Position numbers and translations under genes: made by a program. A stretch of DNA of 64,000 nt. Source: Solanum dulcamara (lineage: Eukaryota; Streptophyta; Magnoliopsida; Solanales; Solanaceae). Within the stretch, counting starts at the first letter, position 1, and each line of letters opens with the position of its first letter. The notes below the pieces were generated by a model. That model saw only the letters and a program-made list of their open reading frames with translations, had not been told where the DNA came from and did no database searches. The stretch spans positions 9,359,256 to 9,423,255 of the forward strand of contig NC_077248.1 of assembly GCF_947179165.1 (NCBI RefSeq). The letters are read 5' to 3'. Positions 47,889 to 58,836 of this stretch are shown in pieces.

Positions 47889-48048
47889 AAAAAATTCATG
47901 ATTTTTTTTATAAATTAAAAAGATCATCCCAATTATTCGGGACGGTTATACGCTTAAATAAAAGTCCATAATTTTATTAAAACAATGATATAAATCAATT
48001 CGGTATGATTAGATTCGGTCAATTTTTCATATTCTTTTGACACCCCTA

Positions 48049-48887
48049 CTTTGAAGCGGTTAAGATAATGACTTCGAACATGACCATCACTTGAACAACA
48101 GTTGAACCACGCTTATTATTTTAGGATCGATGAATTGAAATATATATATATTTTAATTATTCTTTCTAACCAAATAATTTAGTTACACAAAACCTTCTTT
48201 TATGCTATAACGTGCTTTTTAGTGTTATCCCCCAAGGATAATCCAAGCTAATAATTTGCATGAGTTTGTTGTTCAAATTGTTAACGACGATTTGCTGCAA
48301 ATGTAACACTTTCAATCAAATCAAGTTCGAAAAATAAAGCCTACTAAATACGTGTAATAATTAGAAATTCACAATTAAGTATTTAGCTTAGCAGTTGCAA
48401 GATTTAGGACCCTTATATCTAGAAATTAGTTAAGCAAGTGGACATTCTGATGGACATCATGCGTTTATTACACAACAATTCCTCTACCCTTACAGGAAGA
48501 GCCAAATAGAGAGGACGTACATTGGGTAGGAGAAAAAATAAAACACCTTATTCAGTTGGAAAGATTTAAAGTACTCTGGATCATTAAAACCAAAAAAAAA
48601 AAAAAAAAACTTAAGAGAAGATGCAAAAATGATCAGAAAACACTAATTTTATGAACTTACACAGAAGAAAGATTTGAACTTTTGGTTGATAATGAAAGTT
48701 CTAAGATGCATTTCTTCTCGGTTGATATCTCAGATGGTCATTCAACTAATAATTATCATCTAAAAAAGTTATCTTTCTTCTTAATTTCTTTTTTTTTTTC
48801 AATAAATAAAATAACTTTTTAAAATAAACTATTGATCGAAAGCCCATATGAAGAATCAATTCATTTCTTCTCGAGACTAATTGTAGC
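48049..48887. other. Intergenic, nothing recognised
   Basis: AT-rich spacer with an A-run at 48592-48610 and no coding frame. Confidence 0.4.
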
Positions 48888-49576
48888 TAGGGCTGTTCAT
48901 GGTTATGGTTAAAAAACCAAATCAAACCACACTCCGTAGAAAATCGATATTTGGTTTGGTTTTAAATTTTGAAAACCAATACTCTGGTTTGATTTTGATT
49001 TTACTAAAAATGAACCGCAAAAATAATCATACCAAACTGAGAAATTATATATATAAATTTCATAATTATTTATATATTATTCATAAATAAAATATTAATA
49101 TTTTAGTAACTTTAAATTAACTTAAGACTTTAACTTTACTATTTTCTCAAGTCCAACACTTAAATTTTGGCATATAAGTTTCTTGTAACTCTCTCTCGGG
49201 TGGCTCCTCAATTGTTGAGCTTGAGCTTATTTTTTTTGCTATAAAGATTTGATCTTTTGATCTTTGGTGTACAATGACTTTAGTATTACTTAACTAAATC
49301 ATTTTTTTGTGTAATAATAACTCTAGTATTGTTTAATACTTAATTGAATCCACGGTAGCTTTCCTGTGGATTGTTCATGTACTAGGTGTTTGTCTATCGG
49401 GATGCAGATGACTTCAACAATATTATTTTCAAACCGAAAAAACCCAAAAAGAATTGAATCAAACCGACGGTTATTTTTTTGATTTAGTTTGATTTGATTT
49501 TAGAAATTTAAAAATTGATTATATTGATTTGATTTTAATTTTAATCAATAATCGATCCAAACCGAACCATGAACCC
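48888..49576. mobile_element. Degenerate hAT-type MITE
   Basis: The left end TAGGGCTGTTCATGGTTATG and the right end CCGAACCATGAACCC are imperfect inverse copies. The interior has subterminal AACCAAATC/GATTTGATTT-type motifs as in the MITE at 11535-12161. No TSD was found, so the right end is decayed. Confidence 0.6.
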
Positions 49577-50764
49577 GTTAATTTCATATGAAAAAAAAGT
49601 GCAATCTTATTAGGGTAAGACCTGCAGAGGGAGCTCAATGATTATGATTAATTAATTTTATAAAATAATTTTACTTTTGATCTCTCAATTATGATATATT
49701 TTTATTTTGGTTGTCTTGTAATATTTCACTGTATTTTTAATCCTTTTACATAGAAAGTATATTGTATTTATATTACTTTTAGAACTACGTTACCCTCAAA
49801 TATGGAGTCATGATATAGTACAAATTAATTTAACACAATATGTAAATAATTAAATGGTTTATTCGTTAATAATTCATTAGATTTTGGAGATTCAAAAACA
49901 GGAGGATCAAATATTCATATTCGTTTAAATATGCTTAACCATATATCATAAGGATTAAAATCAGAATTAGCAAAAAGCTTAGGGACCAAAATTGTAAATT
50001 ATCCTATAAACAAAGACAGACAGGAAGAATGTGATTAAGCAATTAATTATGGAAGGAGGTGCGAAATAACTGTAGTTTTTATTGCCCACTGGGATGTCAA
50101 AAGTGCATTTACTTTCTTTTAATTAGAGAATTAATGACAAGATTAGAAACAATAATCACCTCTAAAATATTTGTTTAAGATAACCCCAGCCCCAGATATT
50201 ACCTTAATAATACTTATAAGCATAATAAAAATGCTTTGGTCCAGGTGGTTTCTCACTCTGGAGATTACCTCGTAGTTTCTTGTTTCAGACAACATACGTG
50301 ATACGAGGAAATACCACTTTTGCCATATAATCATAACCTTATTAAAAACAAATTAGCTCTTGATCTTAAAAAAAATAAAAAATATATTGAGAGATTGTTT
50401 AGTTGGTAATTATAATCTCGAGATAAAATGTAGAATTTTTTTCCCTACATTTGGTCATAAATATTAATTAGTTACAAGATTATTTTATTCCAATATTTAT
50501 AAGTGATTAAGGGATCTCATTCCTCAATATATAATTTCATGAGATATTCCAATTCATAAGATATACTTGTCTATCACATTGTTGAAAAATTAAGTGTGTT
50601 CAATTTGATCAAAATTACGAAAATAATTCTTTTTAAAATAAGAAAAATGACTTCCTAATGGACGTAGCGATTTATTTTTAATAAATGAACATGCTATTGG
50701 ACTTGCATCATAGTCGACACATGTCACATGTAGAAACCTTTTTTTTTGATAAAGCGACAATCTA
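49577..50764. other. Intergenic, nothing supported
   Basis: No gene was found. The 63-aa minus frame at 50143-50334 lies in slightly more complex DNA but shows no family motif. Confidence 0.4.
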
Positions 50765-50890
50765 ATGATACGTATTATATCGCTTGACTTACGGCGTGAC
50801 ACATGTTACGATCAAATTTAACAATACTTTTCACACATATATTTTACACGTGTCATGCTGTAAGTCAAGCAATATAATAATACGTGTCAT
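50765..50890. repeat. Fold-back element with about 42-bp arms
   Basis: The left arm 50765-50806 (ATGATACGTATTATATCGCT then TGACTTACGGCGTGACACAT) and the inverse of the right arm 50846-50890 match closely with one small indel. A weaker outer pairing (CGACACATGTCAC against GTGACACTTGTCG) extends it to about 50714-50930. It is probably a MITE. No TSD was established. Confidence 0.8.
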
Positions 50891-51261
50891 TTTCCTACAA
50901 AATGAGTGGTGACACTTGTCGCTTTTTGATAAAATATAATTGCACTTTTTCATATCCATATATCACTCAATTATGATACCTATCCTCTTTCAAACATGTT
51001 GATTTTGTAATTTAGATTTTGTTGTTCATTATGCTCTCTCTCTCTCAGAGGTGGCTTGTTTAATTTTAAAAAAATAATTTGTTAGGACAATGTGCAGTGG
51101 TACTACTCGTTTAATTTGTGTATCAACTCAAATATATAGCATTGTAATAATTTTTTTATTTTTCTTTGTTTTTGCAGCTGTTATGTCAAATTAAACTTGT
51201 TCCAATTTATTACTTTTGCTTTTGTTTATTTGTTCAGTATATTAAAAGAATTATTCTCTTC

Positions 51262-51545
51262 TTAGGTTGACATAATATCATTAAATTAGTACATTGAATT
51301 ACGAATGTGTCAAGGAAAAAAATTCAGAAAAAATAAAACTATGATTTAGGGAATGGAATAAAAGGAAATGGAGGGAGTATTTTTCTTTTTTTAAGTTGAA
51401 GTAATTATCATTAAATTTGTACATTGGATTAAGAATGTGTCGAAGATAAATTTGAGAAAAAGAATGAAATTGTCATTTATGGAATGTAGTAAAAGGGAAT
51501 GGAGGAAGTATTTTCTTTTTAGGTTGACATAATTATCATTAAATA
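51262..51545. repeat. 128-bp tandem repeat, about 2.2 copies
   Basis: Units start TTAGGTTGACATAATATCAT (51262), TTAAGTTGAAGTAATTATCA (51391) and TTAGGTTGACATAATTATCA (51519). Each full unit ends GGAATGGAGG(G/A)AGTATTTTT(C). The end resembles the GGAGGGAGTA terminus of a MITE. Confidence 0.85.
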
Positions 51546-52468
51546 TCTTCTTGTTTGTGAGTATCAATTATTTTGAACCAATTTTAAAAGTTAAAACATC
51601 AATTATTTTGAACTGGGTTATTCTTTCTCTCATTACTCTTATTGTTCCTATTAGTAGTGTATTATTAGTGAGATGATTAAGACAAAGATAAAAAGTAATC
51701 CTTTAATCCAAAATAAATGAATTTTTAAAACTTTTTCTATGGTTCAAAATAAATGATTTTTCAAAGTTTAAAGATGTATTAATTATTTTTCCCCCCAAAA
51801 TTATCCTTCTTTTGGATGTGTTTTTCATTCATCTCTAGTTTTAAGAAAAATTTGGGAAGAATTAAAAGAGTAATATTGATAAATTATTCTTTATTTATCT
51901 CTTTTATGAATAAGGCTATTCAATATCTTTGTAAGAATGAACAAAGATTTTAAAAGACTGTTAATTTAAAGATAGTATATAAATTTGGACAACATATTTG
52001 TGCCCCACATATAGGGAGCACTAACGGAAAATGCCTTCAGTTGGAAAAATATTTGAAAAGGATTAACAAAGAAACATGACTAAATTCATTGTTGTCAAAA
52101 TTGAGATACGTTGTAGGTTCAATAAAGTATCCCATCCATTCAAAAAAATGTAAAAAAATGCTATCTTGGGTTTTAATTTGTTTTTTTATTTTGATTTGAC
52201 ACAATTTTTTTTTTTTTAAAAAAGATTTTTGAATTTTATTATCTTAAATTAAAGATATGTCAAATGTATCAAAATGTCCTGATCTTAAAAATACCATGTA
52301 AGAAATTGAAATTAAAAAATTGTAAAAAAAAACGACATTCTTTATAAAACAGAAATCAGGACAAATAAATTGAGACCGAAAGGAATAAGATATATAAATT
52401 GAAAAAGAAGGGTTATGCATTCTCTCCTTAAAGGAAAGTAGGGAGAGAAAGAAAAGTATCATTTCATC
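51546..52468. other. Intergenic, nothing recognised
   Basis: AT-rich DNA with short simple runs. Confidence 0.4.
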
Positions 52469-52636
52469 ATGTCAATAATTGAAGAAAGCACCAATTTTGG
52501 TGGAATTGGAAATGATGATAATATTTCCATTATAACTTTAGTGAGAGAGATATGTGAATCTTCTTTAGCTGATAAGGAGTTCACTTTGTGTAGATCTGTA
52601 GAATCAATAATTTCTGAAATGCTATCATCTGTGTAA
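52469..52636 (+). CDS. Small 55-aa open frame, unknown
   Basis: The frame begins MSIIEESTNFGGIGNDDNIS and ends MLSSV. It has an acidic, soluble-looking composition, a purine-rich leader (GGAGAGAAAGAAAAG) just upstream and lower AT content than its surroundings. I do not recognise it. It may be the first exon of a gene whose remainder is lost, or a chance frame. There is no further exon with a convincing match downstream. Confidence 0.25.
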   Translation: MSIIEESTNFGGIGNDDNISIITLVREICESSLADKEFTLCRSVESIISEMLSSV

Positions 52637-52751
52637 ACATTCTTTTTCCTTTTTGAAATAAGTGTTGTCGATCATACATTGATTATAGCCAAAATATAGT
52701 GGAAATGTGATTCATGACCTCTACTTAAACAGTTTGAGTGATTTACAAGAA

Positions 52752-52868
52752 TACAACAATAACACGTCCAGTGTAGTCTCACAAAATAGGAGTTTGAGAG
52801 GGTAGAATGTAATCCAGATCTTATTCCTATCTCAGAGGTAGAGATTGTGTGCAACAAACCCTAGGCTC
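52752..52868 (-). mobile_element. Degenerate GTT-tailed SINE
   Basis: The order TACAACAATAAC, CCAGTGTAGTCTCACAAAAT, GAGGGTAGAATGTAATCCAG and AGGTAGAGATTGTG follows the SINE family at 13120-13219 but with many changes. It extends further into the body. No TSD was found. Confidence 0.65.
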
Positions 52869-54971
52869 AAGGGAATTTTTTTTTAAAAACAATCTAGAAA
52901 AAAAAATAATGAATGTGAAAAGCATAATAAAGCATGCTGAACGAGTAACTACATAAAAAATAATATAATAATTAAAGTACGAAAAACAATAAATAATAAC
53001 AAAAATTAATTTTAAAAATAAGTGATTTTGAATTTTTAACCTAGTTTATCCCATGGGCAACTCTATTGAATTTTGATCTTTGAAATTTTATTCATAAGGT
53101 AAACAGAGGTAAAAAATTCAAGATACTATGACTCATTTTCAAGATTATTGAATGTAATTTCCTAAAACATATCTATGTCAAGCTTTATGGCTAAAGTCCA
53201 GTTAAAAACTTGGCCCATTTTTCAGATCAATTGGGCTCTGATGACATCAAGAGTCAAACAACCTTTTGATTTGTCCAACCCCATATTGCTCTTCAGACAA
53301 CAAATTTCAGAGTAACTTATATGGGCGTGCCTCCATAGATTTTATGGGATACTTATTATTTGTCACCAATATAAGTATCGAGTAATTTTTTTTTATCAAT
53401 GCTTAGGTAAATAGAAAAAAATCATTTATTCTCTTCGTCTTATATTAATTGTTCACATTACTATAAATAGTTGTCCTAAATAAGTTGTCAATTTATAAAA
53501 CCAAATAGAATTAATTACATATTTTTCATTTTATCCTTACAATTAATTCTTTTTTTAAAAGTGTAAACAACTTTGTAAAGTTCCAAAAATATTTCTTAAG
53601 GGTAAATCAGTAAAACTATCCTTCTTAATAATTTCTTAAAGAACATGTAAAAAGGAAAATAAACAATTAATATGAGAAAGAAAGAATAATATTCTTACCT
53701 CTTACTTTTTAAATTGGCAAGTCTTCCAACATAAGGATATTTCTCCCAATTGAACTTCCATAGAATGATCTGATCATCAACTTGATGCTTAATAAATATC
53801 TAACATTGATAATCTAATATTCATTCGATGGCTAATAAATATCTAACACCAATAACTTAATATTCATTTGACGGTTAAGTATAATATTTCCTCCATCTCA
53901 AATTATCCGTCATAATTTTAAAAAATAGTTCATCCTAAATTATTTGTCAGTTAAAAAGTTTAATACAAAAAATAATTATGTTCTCTCATTTTATTCTTAA
54001 TTAGTAGCCATTGTTCTTAAAAACTACAAACATCTTAATAGTGTAAGTAAATGTTTAATGATTTTTTTTATATATTAAGACATAAATAGAAATAAAATTG
54101 TTAAAAATTCCTTCTAATTAATATTTATTTTAAAATATATAAAAGAGAAATGCATCAGATAATTCGAATAAATGTGTCTACTGGTAACCAAATTTGAGAC
54201 AATAGATATCTTCCAAGATTTGGATATTGAGTGGGATCTTTAATCGTTCTTATTTTTTAAAAAGATCCCACTCAATACCCTTTCTTAGGCGTATCAATGT
54301 CATTGGACTAGGCCTTTTTTCTCCATCTAAAAAATTCTAGTCCAAACATGAATGGCCCAATCTTTACATTAATTGGGCTCTTAAACAAGTCAACCACCTT
54401 AGTTTGATGATTGTTCATAACTATATATGGATCTAAAAAAACTATACAAACTGAATTCATTATGCAAAATATTTATTCAAATTGGAGATAATTTAAACTA
54501 TTTATCCTGATTAGATTCACGGACCAAACTATTTATTTGACTGCCCCCTTGTTCTATTCACCGAACCACCGTTTCTTCATCCTTGATATCATCGGGGTAT
54601 ATATATACTTTGATGGTATCAAGCAGTAAATACGAATTAGCAGTTAAAAACGGAAGGAGAGAAGGGTGGTGGTGTGTGTGAAAGTAAGGAGATAGTCGTT
54701 TGTAAATAGTTTCCCTTTTTTGGGTACAAATATTCTTTTCCCTTTTTTTTCTTTTCAAAATCATCTTCAAATAGTAATCTTTTCTCGTATAATTGATTGA
54801 CATCATTTAAATATATATTTTTTTCCTTTTAGATATTTATACTTAAAATTTAATGTATATGACATTAATGATGATTATCATAAATATTTTAATATTTTAT
54901 TTTATGTTGCATAATAATATTTTGTACAAAATAATATTACAAAATATTTGCATATGACTATTACAGATGAG
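52869..54971. other. Intergenic region with small repeats
   Basis: No gene was found. One-sided MITE-like ends occur near 53435 (TCTTCGTCTTATATTAATTG) and 53892 (CCTCCATCTCAAATTATCCG). The 43-bp duplication at 53783-53868 is listed separately. Confidence 0.45.
53783..53868. repeat. 43-bp direct repeat, two copies
   Basis: GATGCTTAATAAATATCTAA and GATGGCTAATAAATATCTAA start two successive units, each ending TAATATTCATT(C/T). The next bases GACGGTTAA begin a third, broken unit. Confidence 0.85.
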
Positions 54972-55161
54972 TAAAAAAAAAGGGCAGCCCGGTGCACTTA
55001 AGCTCCCGCTATGCGCAGGGTCCGGGGAAGGGCCCGACCACAAGGGTCTGTTGTACGCAGCCTTACCTTGCATTTCTGCCAGAGGCTGTTTCCAAGGCTT
55101 GAACCCGTGACCTCCTGGTCACATGGCAGCAACTTTACCAGTTACTCCAAGGCTCCCCTTC
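54972..55161 (-). mobile_element. Au SINE, copy 2 (full length)
   Basis: On the minus strand it starts GGGGAGCCTTGGAGTAACTG, with box A, then GTCACGGGTTCAAGCC (box B), and ends in a T/A-rich tail. The duplication GACTATTACAGATGAGTAAA flanks it at 54956-54975 and 55162-55181, where the A-run overlaps the tail. The length and head match the Au family. Confidence 0.93.
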
Positions 55162-55181
55162 GACTATTACAGATGAGTAAA

Positions 55182-56174
55182 TTACAAAATATGTACTGTT
55201 GGATTGTCGATGACAATGACGCTCACTACATATCGTATTAGAGTGCCTTTTTGTTTGTTATATATATAGTTGCATCCATGGCTGGTTCAACCGTAAGACT
55301 TAAGGTCCAAAAACTTTATTTTCATTATATAAACGATCATTTATATGTATTTATAATTTACTAGTTTAAAATACGTGCGTTATACGTGTATAACACGTTT
55401 ATTTTAAAAAGTAATGATTAATGTATGTTATGATACCCGAATTAACGAATTATAGTAAAATATAGTTATCAAACAAGAATTCAATTACGCTTATTAATAA
55501 AAGTATATACATATGATCTACGTCTACTTTGTCGATGAATTCAAATATACGCGTAGTATATATTTAAAATTTATGTAAAAAATATTATAAATCACAATAA
55601 TTAACTTCTTTAAGTTGTTGAGTTGTACAAAAAATACTTTTACTATATAAAATGTTTCATTTTATATAAAAATTTAACAACTTAGATATTTTAAAAACAC
55701 ATAAAAGATTTGATCAAAGTAAAATTTAATTTACTTGACATAAATTAAAACAGAGAATATATAATCGTCCAAACAACTCCCAGAAGAATTAATCACTAAA
55801 ATTCTGGTTAAGCTACCCTGTGGACCTTTAGAATTTTTGTCGGACTTCTTCTAGGTGGAGGTAGTTATGAAATTTGAAAACCTTTTATAGAATTAGAACA
55901 GTCATAAACCAAAAAGGATAGAAATTAATATTTCACCATATTTAGTACTAAACTTCTCCTCGTATAATTTGGATTCATATTTTTTTATTATTTTTGTGCT
56001 TTAGTCTTTCAAACAAAAAGGTATTACTAAACCGTAGTATTACTAAATAATGAGTATTTTATATGGATCTTATTATATAACTTGAGAAAAATTCTCTTAA
56101 GTTAATAAAATATTGGTCATTTATTGCAACACAATTTCTTAGTTCTTGTTCTAAAAAATATTATTCGTACATAG
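55182..56174. other. Intergenic region left of the copia element
   Basis: No gene was found. Positions about 55945-56174 are a direct duplicate of 63468-63692 on the other side of the copia element. The first half contains repeated ATACGTG(C/T)GTTATACGTG motifs near 55370. Confidence 0.5.
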
Positions 56175-56910
56175 TGTTAAAATTGACAAATTCTAGATAG
56201 CCTTAATGTAGCAACTTGGTAGGTGAAAGTTAGGTCAAAATTTGATAAACTTGGTAGGTGAAAGCACTACTAAAAAACTGCCAAAAAACGACAGAACAAA
56301 AAGCGACGGACTGCATCGCAAATAAAATGCGACGGAGAAAACGACGTTGTCTGTCGTTTTTTTTTCCAATTTTTTTAATAGGAGCGACGGACAGTGACGC
56401 CTAATCCGTCGCTTATTTTGGCAGATTTTTCCGCTAAAATTAAATATTAAGACGCCGTCCGTTGCTTTTTTTTTAACGTATCGACGGACTGGGTCGCTAA
56501 GTCCGTCGCTACTGATCAAAATATTTGGTCAACATATTTAAAATAGCGACGGACAGTGTCTCTTTGTCTGTCGCTTTTTGGTCAAAATGGCAGTCAAATA
56601 TTTTTAAAAAAGCGACGGACTTAGAGACGCTGTCCGTCGCTTTTTGTTAAATATGTTCAACACAGAACGTTTTTTTTCAGTTTTCTCTCTCTCTAAACTC
56701 TCTATTTCTCTCTGCCTTCTCTCTAAATCCGTCCCTCCCACCGCCGTCCCACCACCGTCCCACCACCGTCTCTCAGTCATCCGTCAGTCAACCGTCGCCG
56801 CCGCCGTCTTGTGGAGCTTTTGGATTATTATTCATTTTTAAGAGGTTAGGGCTTAAATCTAAAACTATATTTAACTTTTTTTATTTGTCACTTGTTAATT
56901 AGTTGATTAC

Positions 56911-57570
56911 ATTTAGTTTGTTGTAGTTCATTTGTATATTGGATTGTAAAATTAGTGAATGTAGTTATAGTTTTGATTGTAGGGCTTAATTTAGATTTGG
57001 GTTGTTGAATTAGATTGTAAATTTTTTAGTAATTTGTGATGTTAGTTAGTTAATTAGGTGATTACATTTAGTTTGTTGTAGTTCATTTGTATATTAGATT
57101 GTGAAATTAGTGAATGTAGTTATAATTTTGTTTTTAGGGCTTAATTTAAATTTGGGTTGTTGAATTAGATTGTAAATTTTTTAGTAATTTGTGATGTTAG
57201 TTAGTTAATTAGGTGATTACATTTAGTTTGTTGTAGTTCATTTGTATATTAGATTGTGAAATTAGTGAATGTAGTTATAATTTTGTTTTTAGGGCTTAAT
57301 TTAAATTTGGGTTGTTGAATTAGATTGTAAATTTTTTAGTAATTTGTGATGTTAGTTAGTTAATTGTGTGATTTCATTTAGTTTGTTGTAGTTCATTTGT
57401 ATATTGGATTGTAAAATTAGTGAATGTAGTTATAGTTTTGATTTTAGGGCTTAATTTAGATTTGGGTTGTTGAATTAGATTGTAAATTGGATAGTAGTTT
57501 GTGATTTAGTAGTTACTTAATTAGTTTATTTCATTTAGTTTATTATAGTTTGTTTGTATATTGGATTGTA
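56911..57570 (+). repeat. 155-bp tandem repeat in the CACTA element, about 4.3 copies
   Basis: The text ATTTAGTTTGTTGTAGTTCA recurs at 56911, 57066, 57221 and 57376 (exactly 155 bp apart), with a diverged fifth start near 57533. Copies 2 and 3 look nearly identical, pointing to recent expansion. Confidence 0.92.
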
Positions 57571-58164
57571 ATTTAGGAAGTTTTGAAGTTTGAAACTTAA
57601 AGAAAAATATTGGAACTTAATTAGAGGCTTGAGTTTTAGGACTTTAGAACTTATAATTAGAATAATTTAGATACTTGAATTTTAGGATACTTAAATTTAG
57701 AAGTTGAACTTAATTAGAACTTTGAAGTTGTAATTTTTGTTTACTTTAGAAATCTTGTTGAGGTTAAACTTCCTTTTGAACTAATTAAGCTAATATTGAA
57801 CTTTAGAATAACTTAGATACATGAATATAGGAAATTTTGAAGTTTGAAACTTAGAAAAATATTGGAAATTGGATACTTGAATTATATATAGGACTTTAAT
57901 TTAGAACTTATAATTAGAATAACTTAGATACTAATTTTGAACTTTAGGTTTGTATAATATTTGAAATCTTTCGACTTTAGAACTAATTAAGCTAAGTAGA
58001 GTTAGATATTTAAAGTCATGAAGTTGAACTTTAGGACTTTTGAAGTTAAACTTAGAAATTTTTTAGGTTTGTATAAATTTTGAATTCTTTAAACTTTATA
58101 GCTAGTTTGAATAACTTAGATACTTTAATTTTAGGATATTTTAATTTATAACTTCAACCTGAAT

Positions 58165-58680
58165 GTCATGAGGTTTGAAACTTAATTTTTACTTGAATTA
58201 ATTAGAAATTAAAATTAATTATAACTTGAATTAATTAGAACATGAAATTAATGATAACTTGAATTAATTAGAATATGAACTTAATTATAACTTGAATTAA
58301 TTAGAACTTGAACTTAATTATTATATAAATTAATTAATTATAACTTGAATTAATTAGAATATGAACTTAATTATAACTTGAATTAATTAGAACGTGAACT
58401 TAATTATAATTTGAATTAATTAGAACTTGAACTTAATTATAACTTGAATTAATTCGGACTTGAACTTAATTATAACTTGAATTAATTAGAACTTGAACTT
58501 AATTATAAATTGAATTAATTATTATATGAATTAATTAATTATAACTTGAATTAATTACAATTTGAATTAAGTAGAACTTGAACTTAATTATTACATGAAT
58601 TAATTAATTATAACTTAAATTAATTATAACTTGAACTGAATTATTATATGAATTAATTAATTATAACTTGAATTAATGTC
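58165..58680 (+). repeat. 33-bp tandem repeat in the CACTA element
   Basis: Repeats of GAATTAATTAGAA(C/T)(A/T)TGAACT then TAATTATAACTT, 33 bp per unit with shortened units. About 14-16 copies can be followed by eye. Confidence 0.85.
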
Positions 58681-58746
58681 AGTTGTAGTCTAGATGAATT
58701 GTAGTCTTTATGAACTAATTACGCTTGAATATATGTAATTTTGTAG

Positions 58747-58836
58747 ATGGATCATCGTTTGTGGATGTATAACATGCATTATGAAGTTGGTGGTAGTTTG
58801 AAACCTGAATTTATTGACGGTGGTGGTTTGAATTAA
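58747..58836 (+). pseudogene. Stub of a CACTA transposase-associated domain
   Basis: The 29-residue frame MDHRLWMYNMHYEVGGSLKP then EFIDGGGLN, ending in TAA, matches the start of the Transpos_assoc domain that opens plant CACTA transposase genes (MD..WMY...LK.EF..G pattern). It follows a plausible acceptor (AATTTTGTAG). A donor-like AAGAG/GTTAGG at 56840-56850 would make 56845-58746 an intron. Everything downstream of the domain start is deleted. Confidence 0.65.

Larger units (their letters stand above)
44678..48048. mobile_element. hAT-type element with nested LTR-like insertion
   Basis: The ends TAGGGGTGTGAA and TTGACACCCCTA pair at 11 of 12 positions, and the perfect 8-bp duplication CTTTGAAG flanks them (44670-44677 and 48049-48056). 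Without the insertion at 45642-47888 the element would be about 1.1 kb. It has the subterminal GATTCGGTC motif at both ends and no transposase. A stretch at about 45175-45390 is rich in TATACAAA/GAATTATA repeats. Confidence 0.9.

Noticed and set aside
50143..50334. 63-aa minus frame
   Set aside because: There is no family motif, and the length is within chance expectation for this much sequence.
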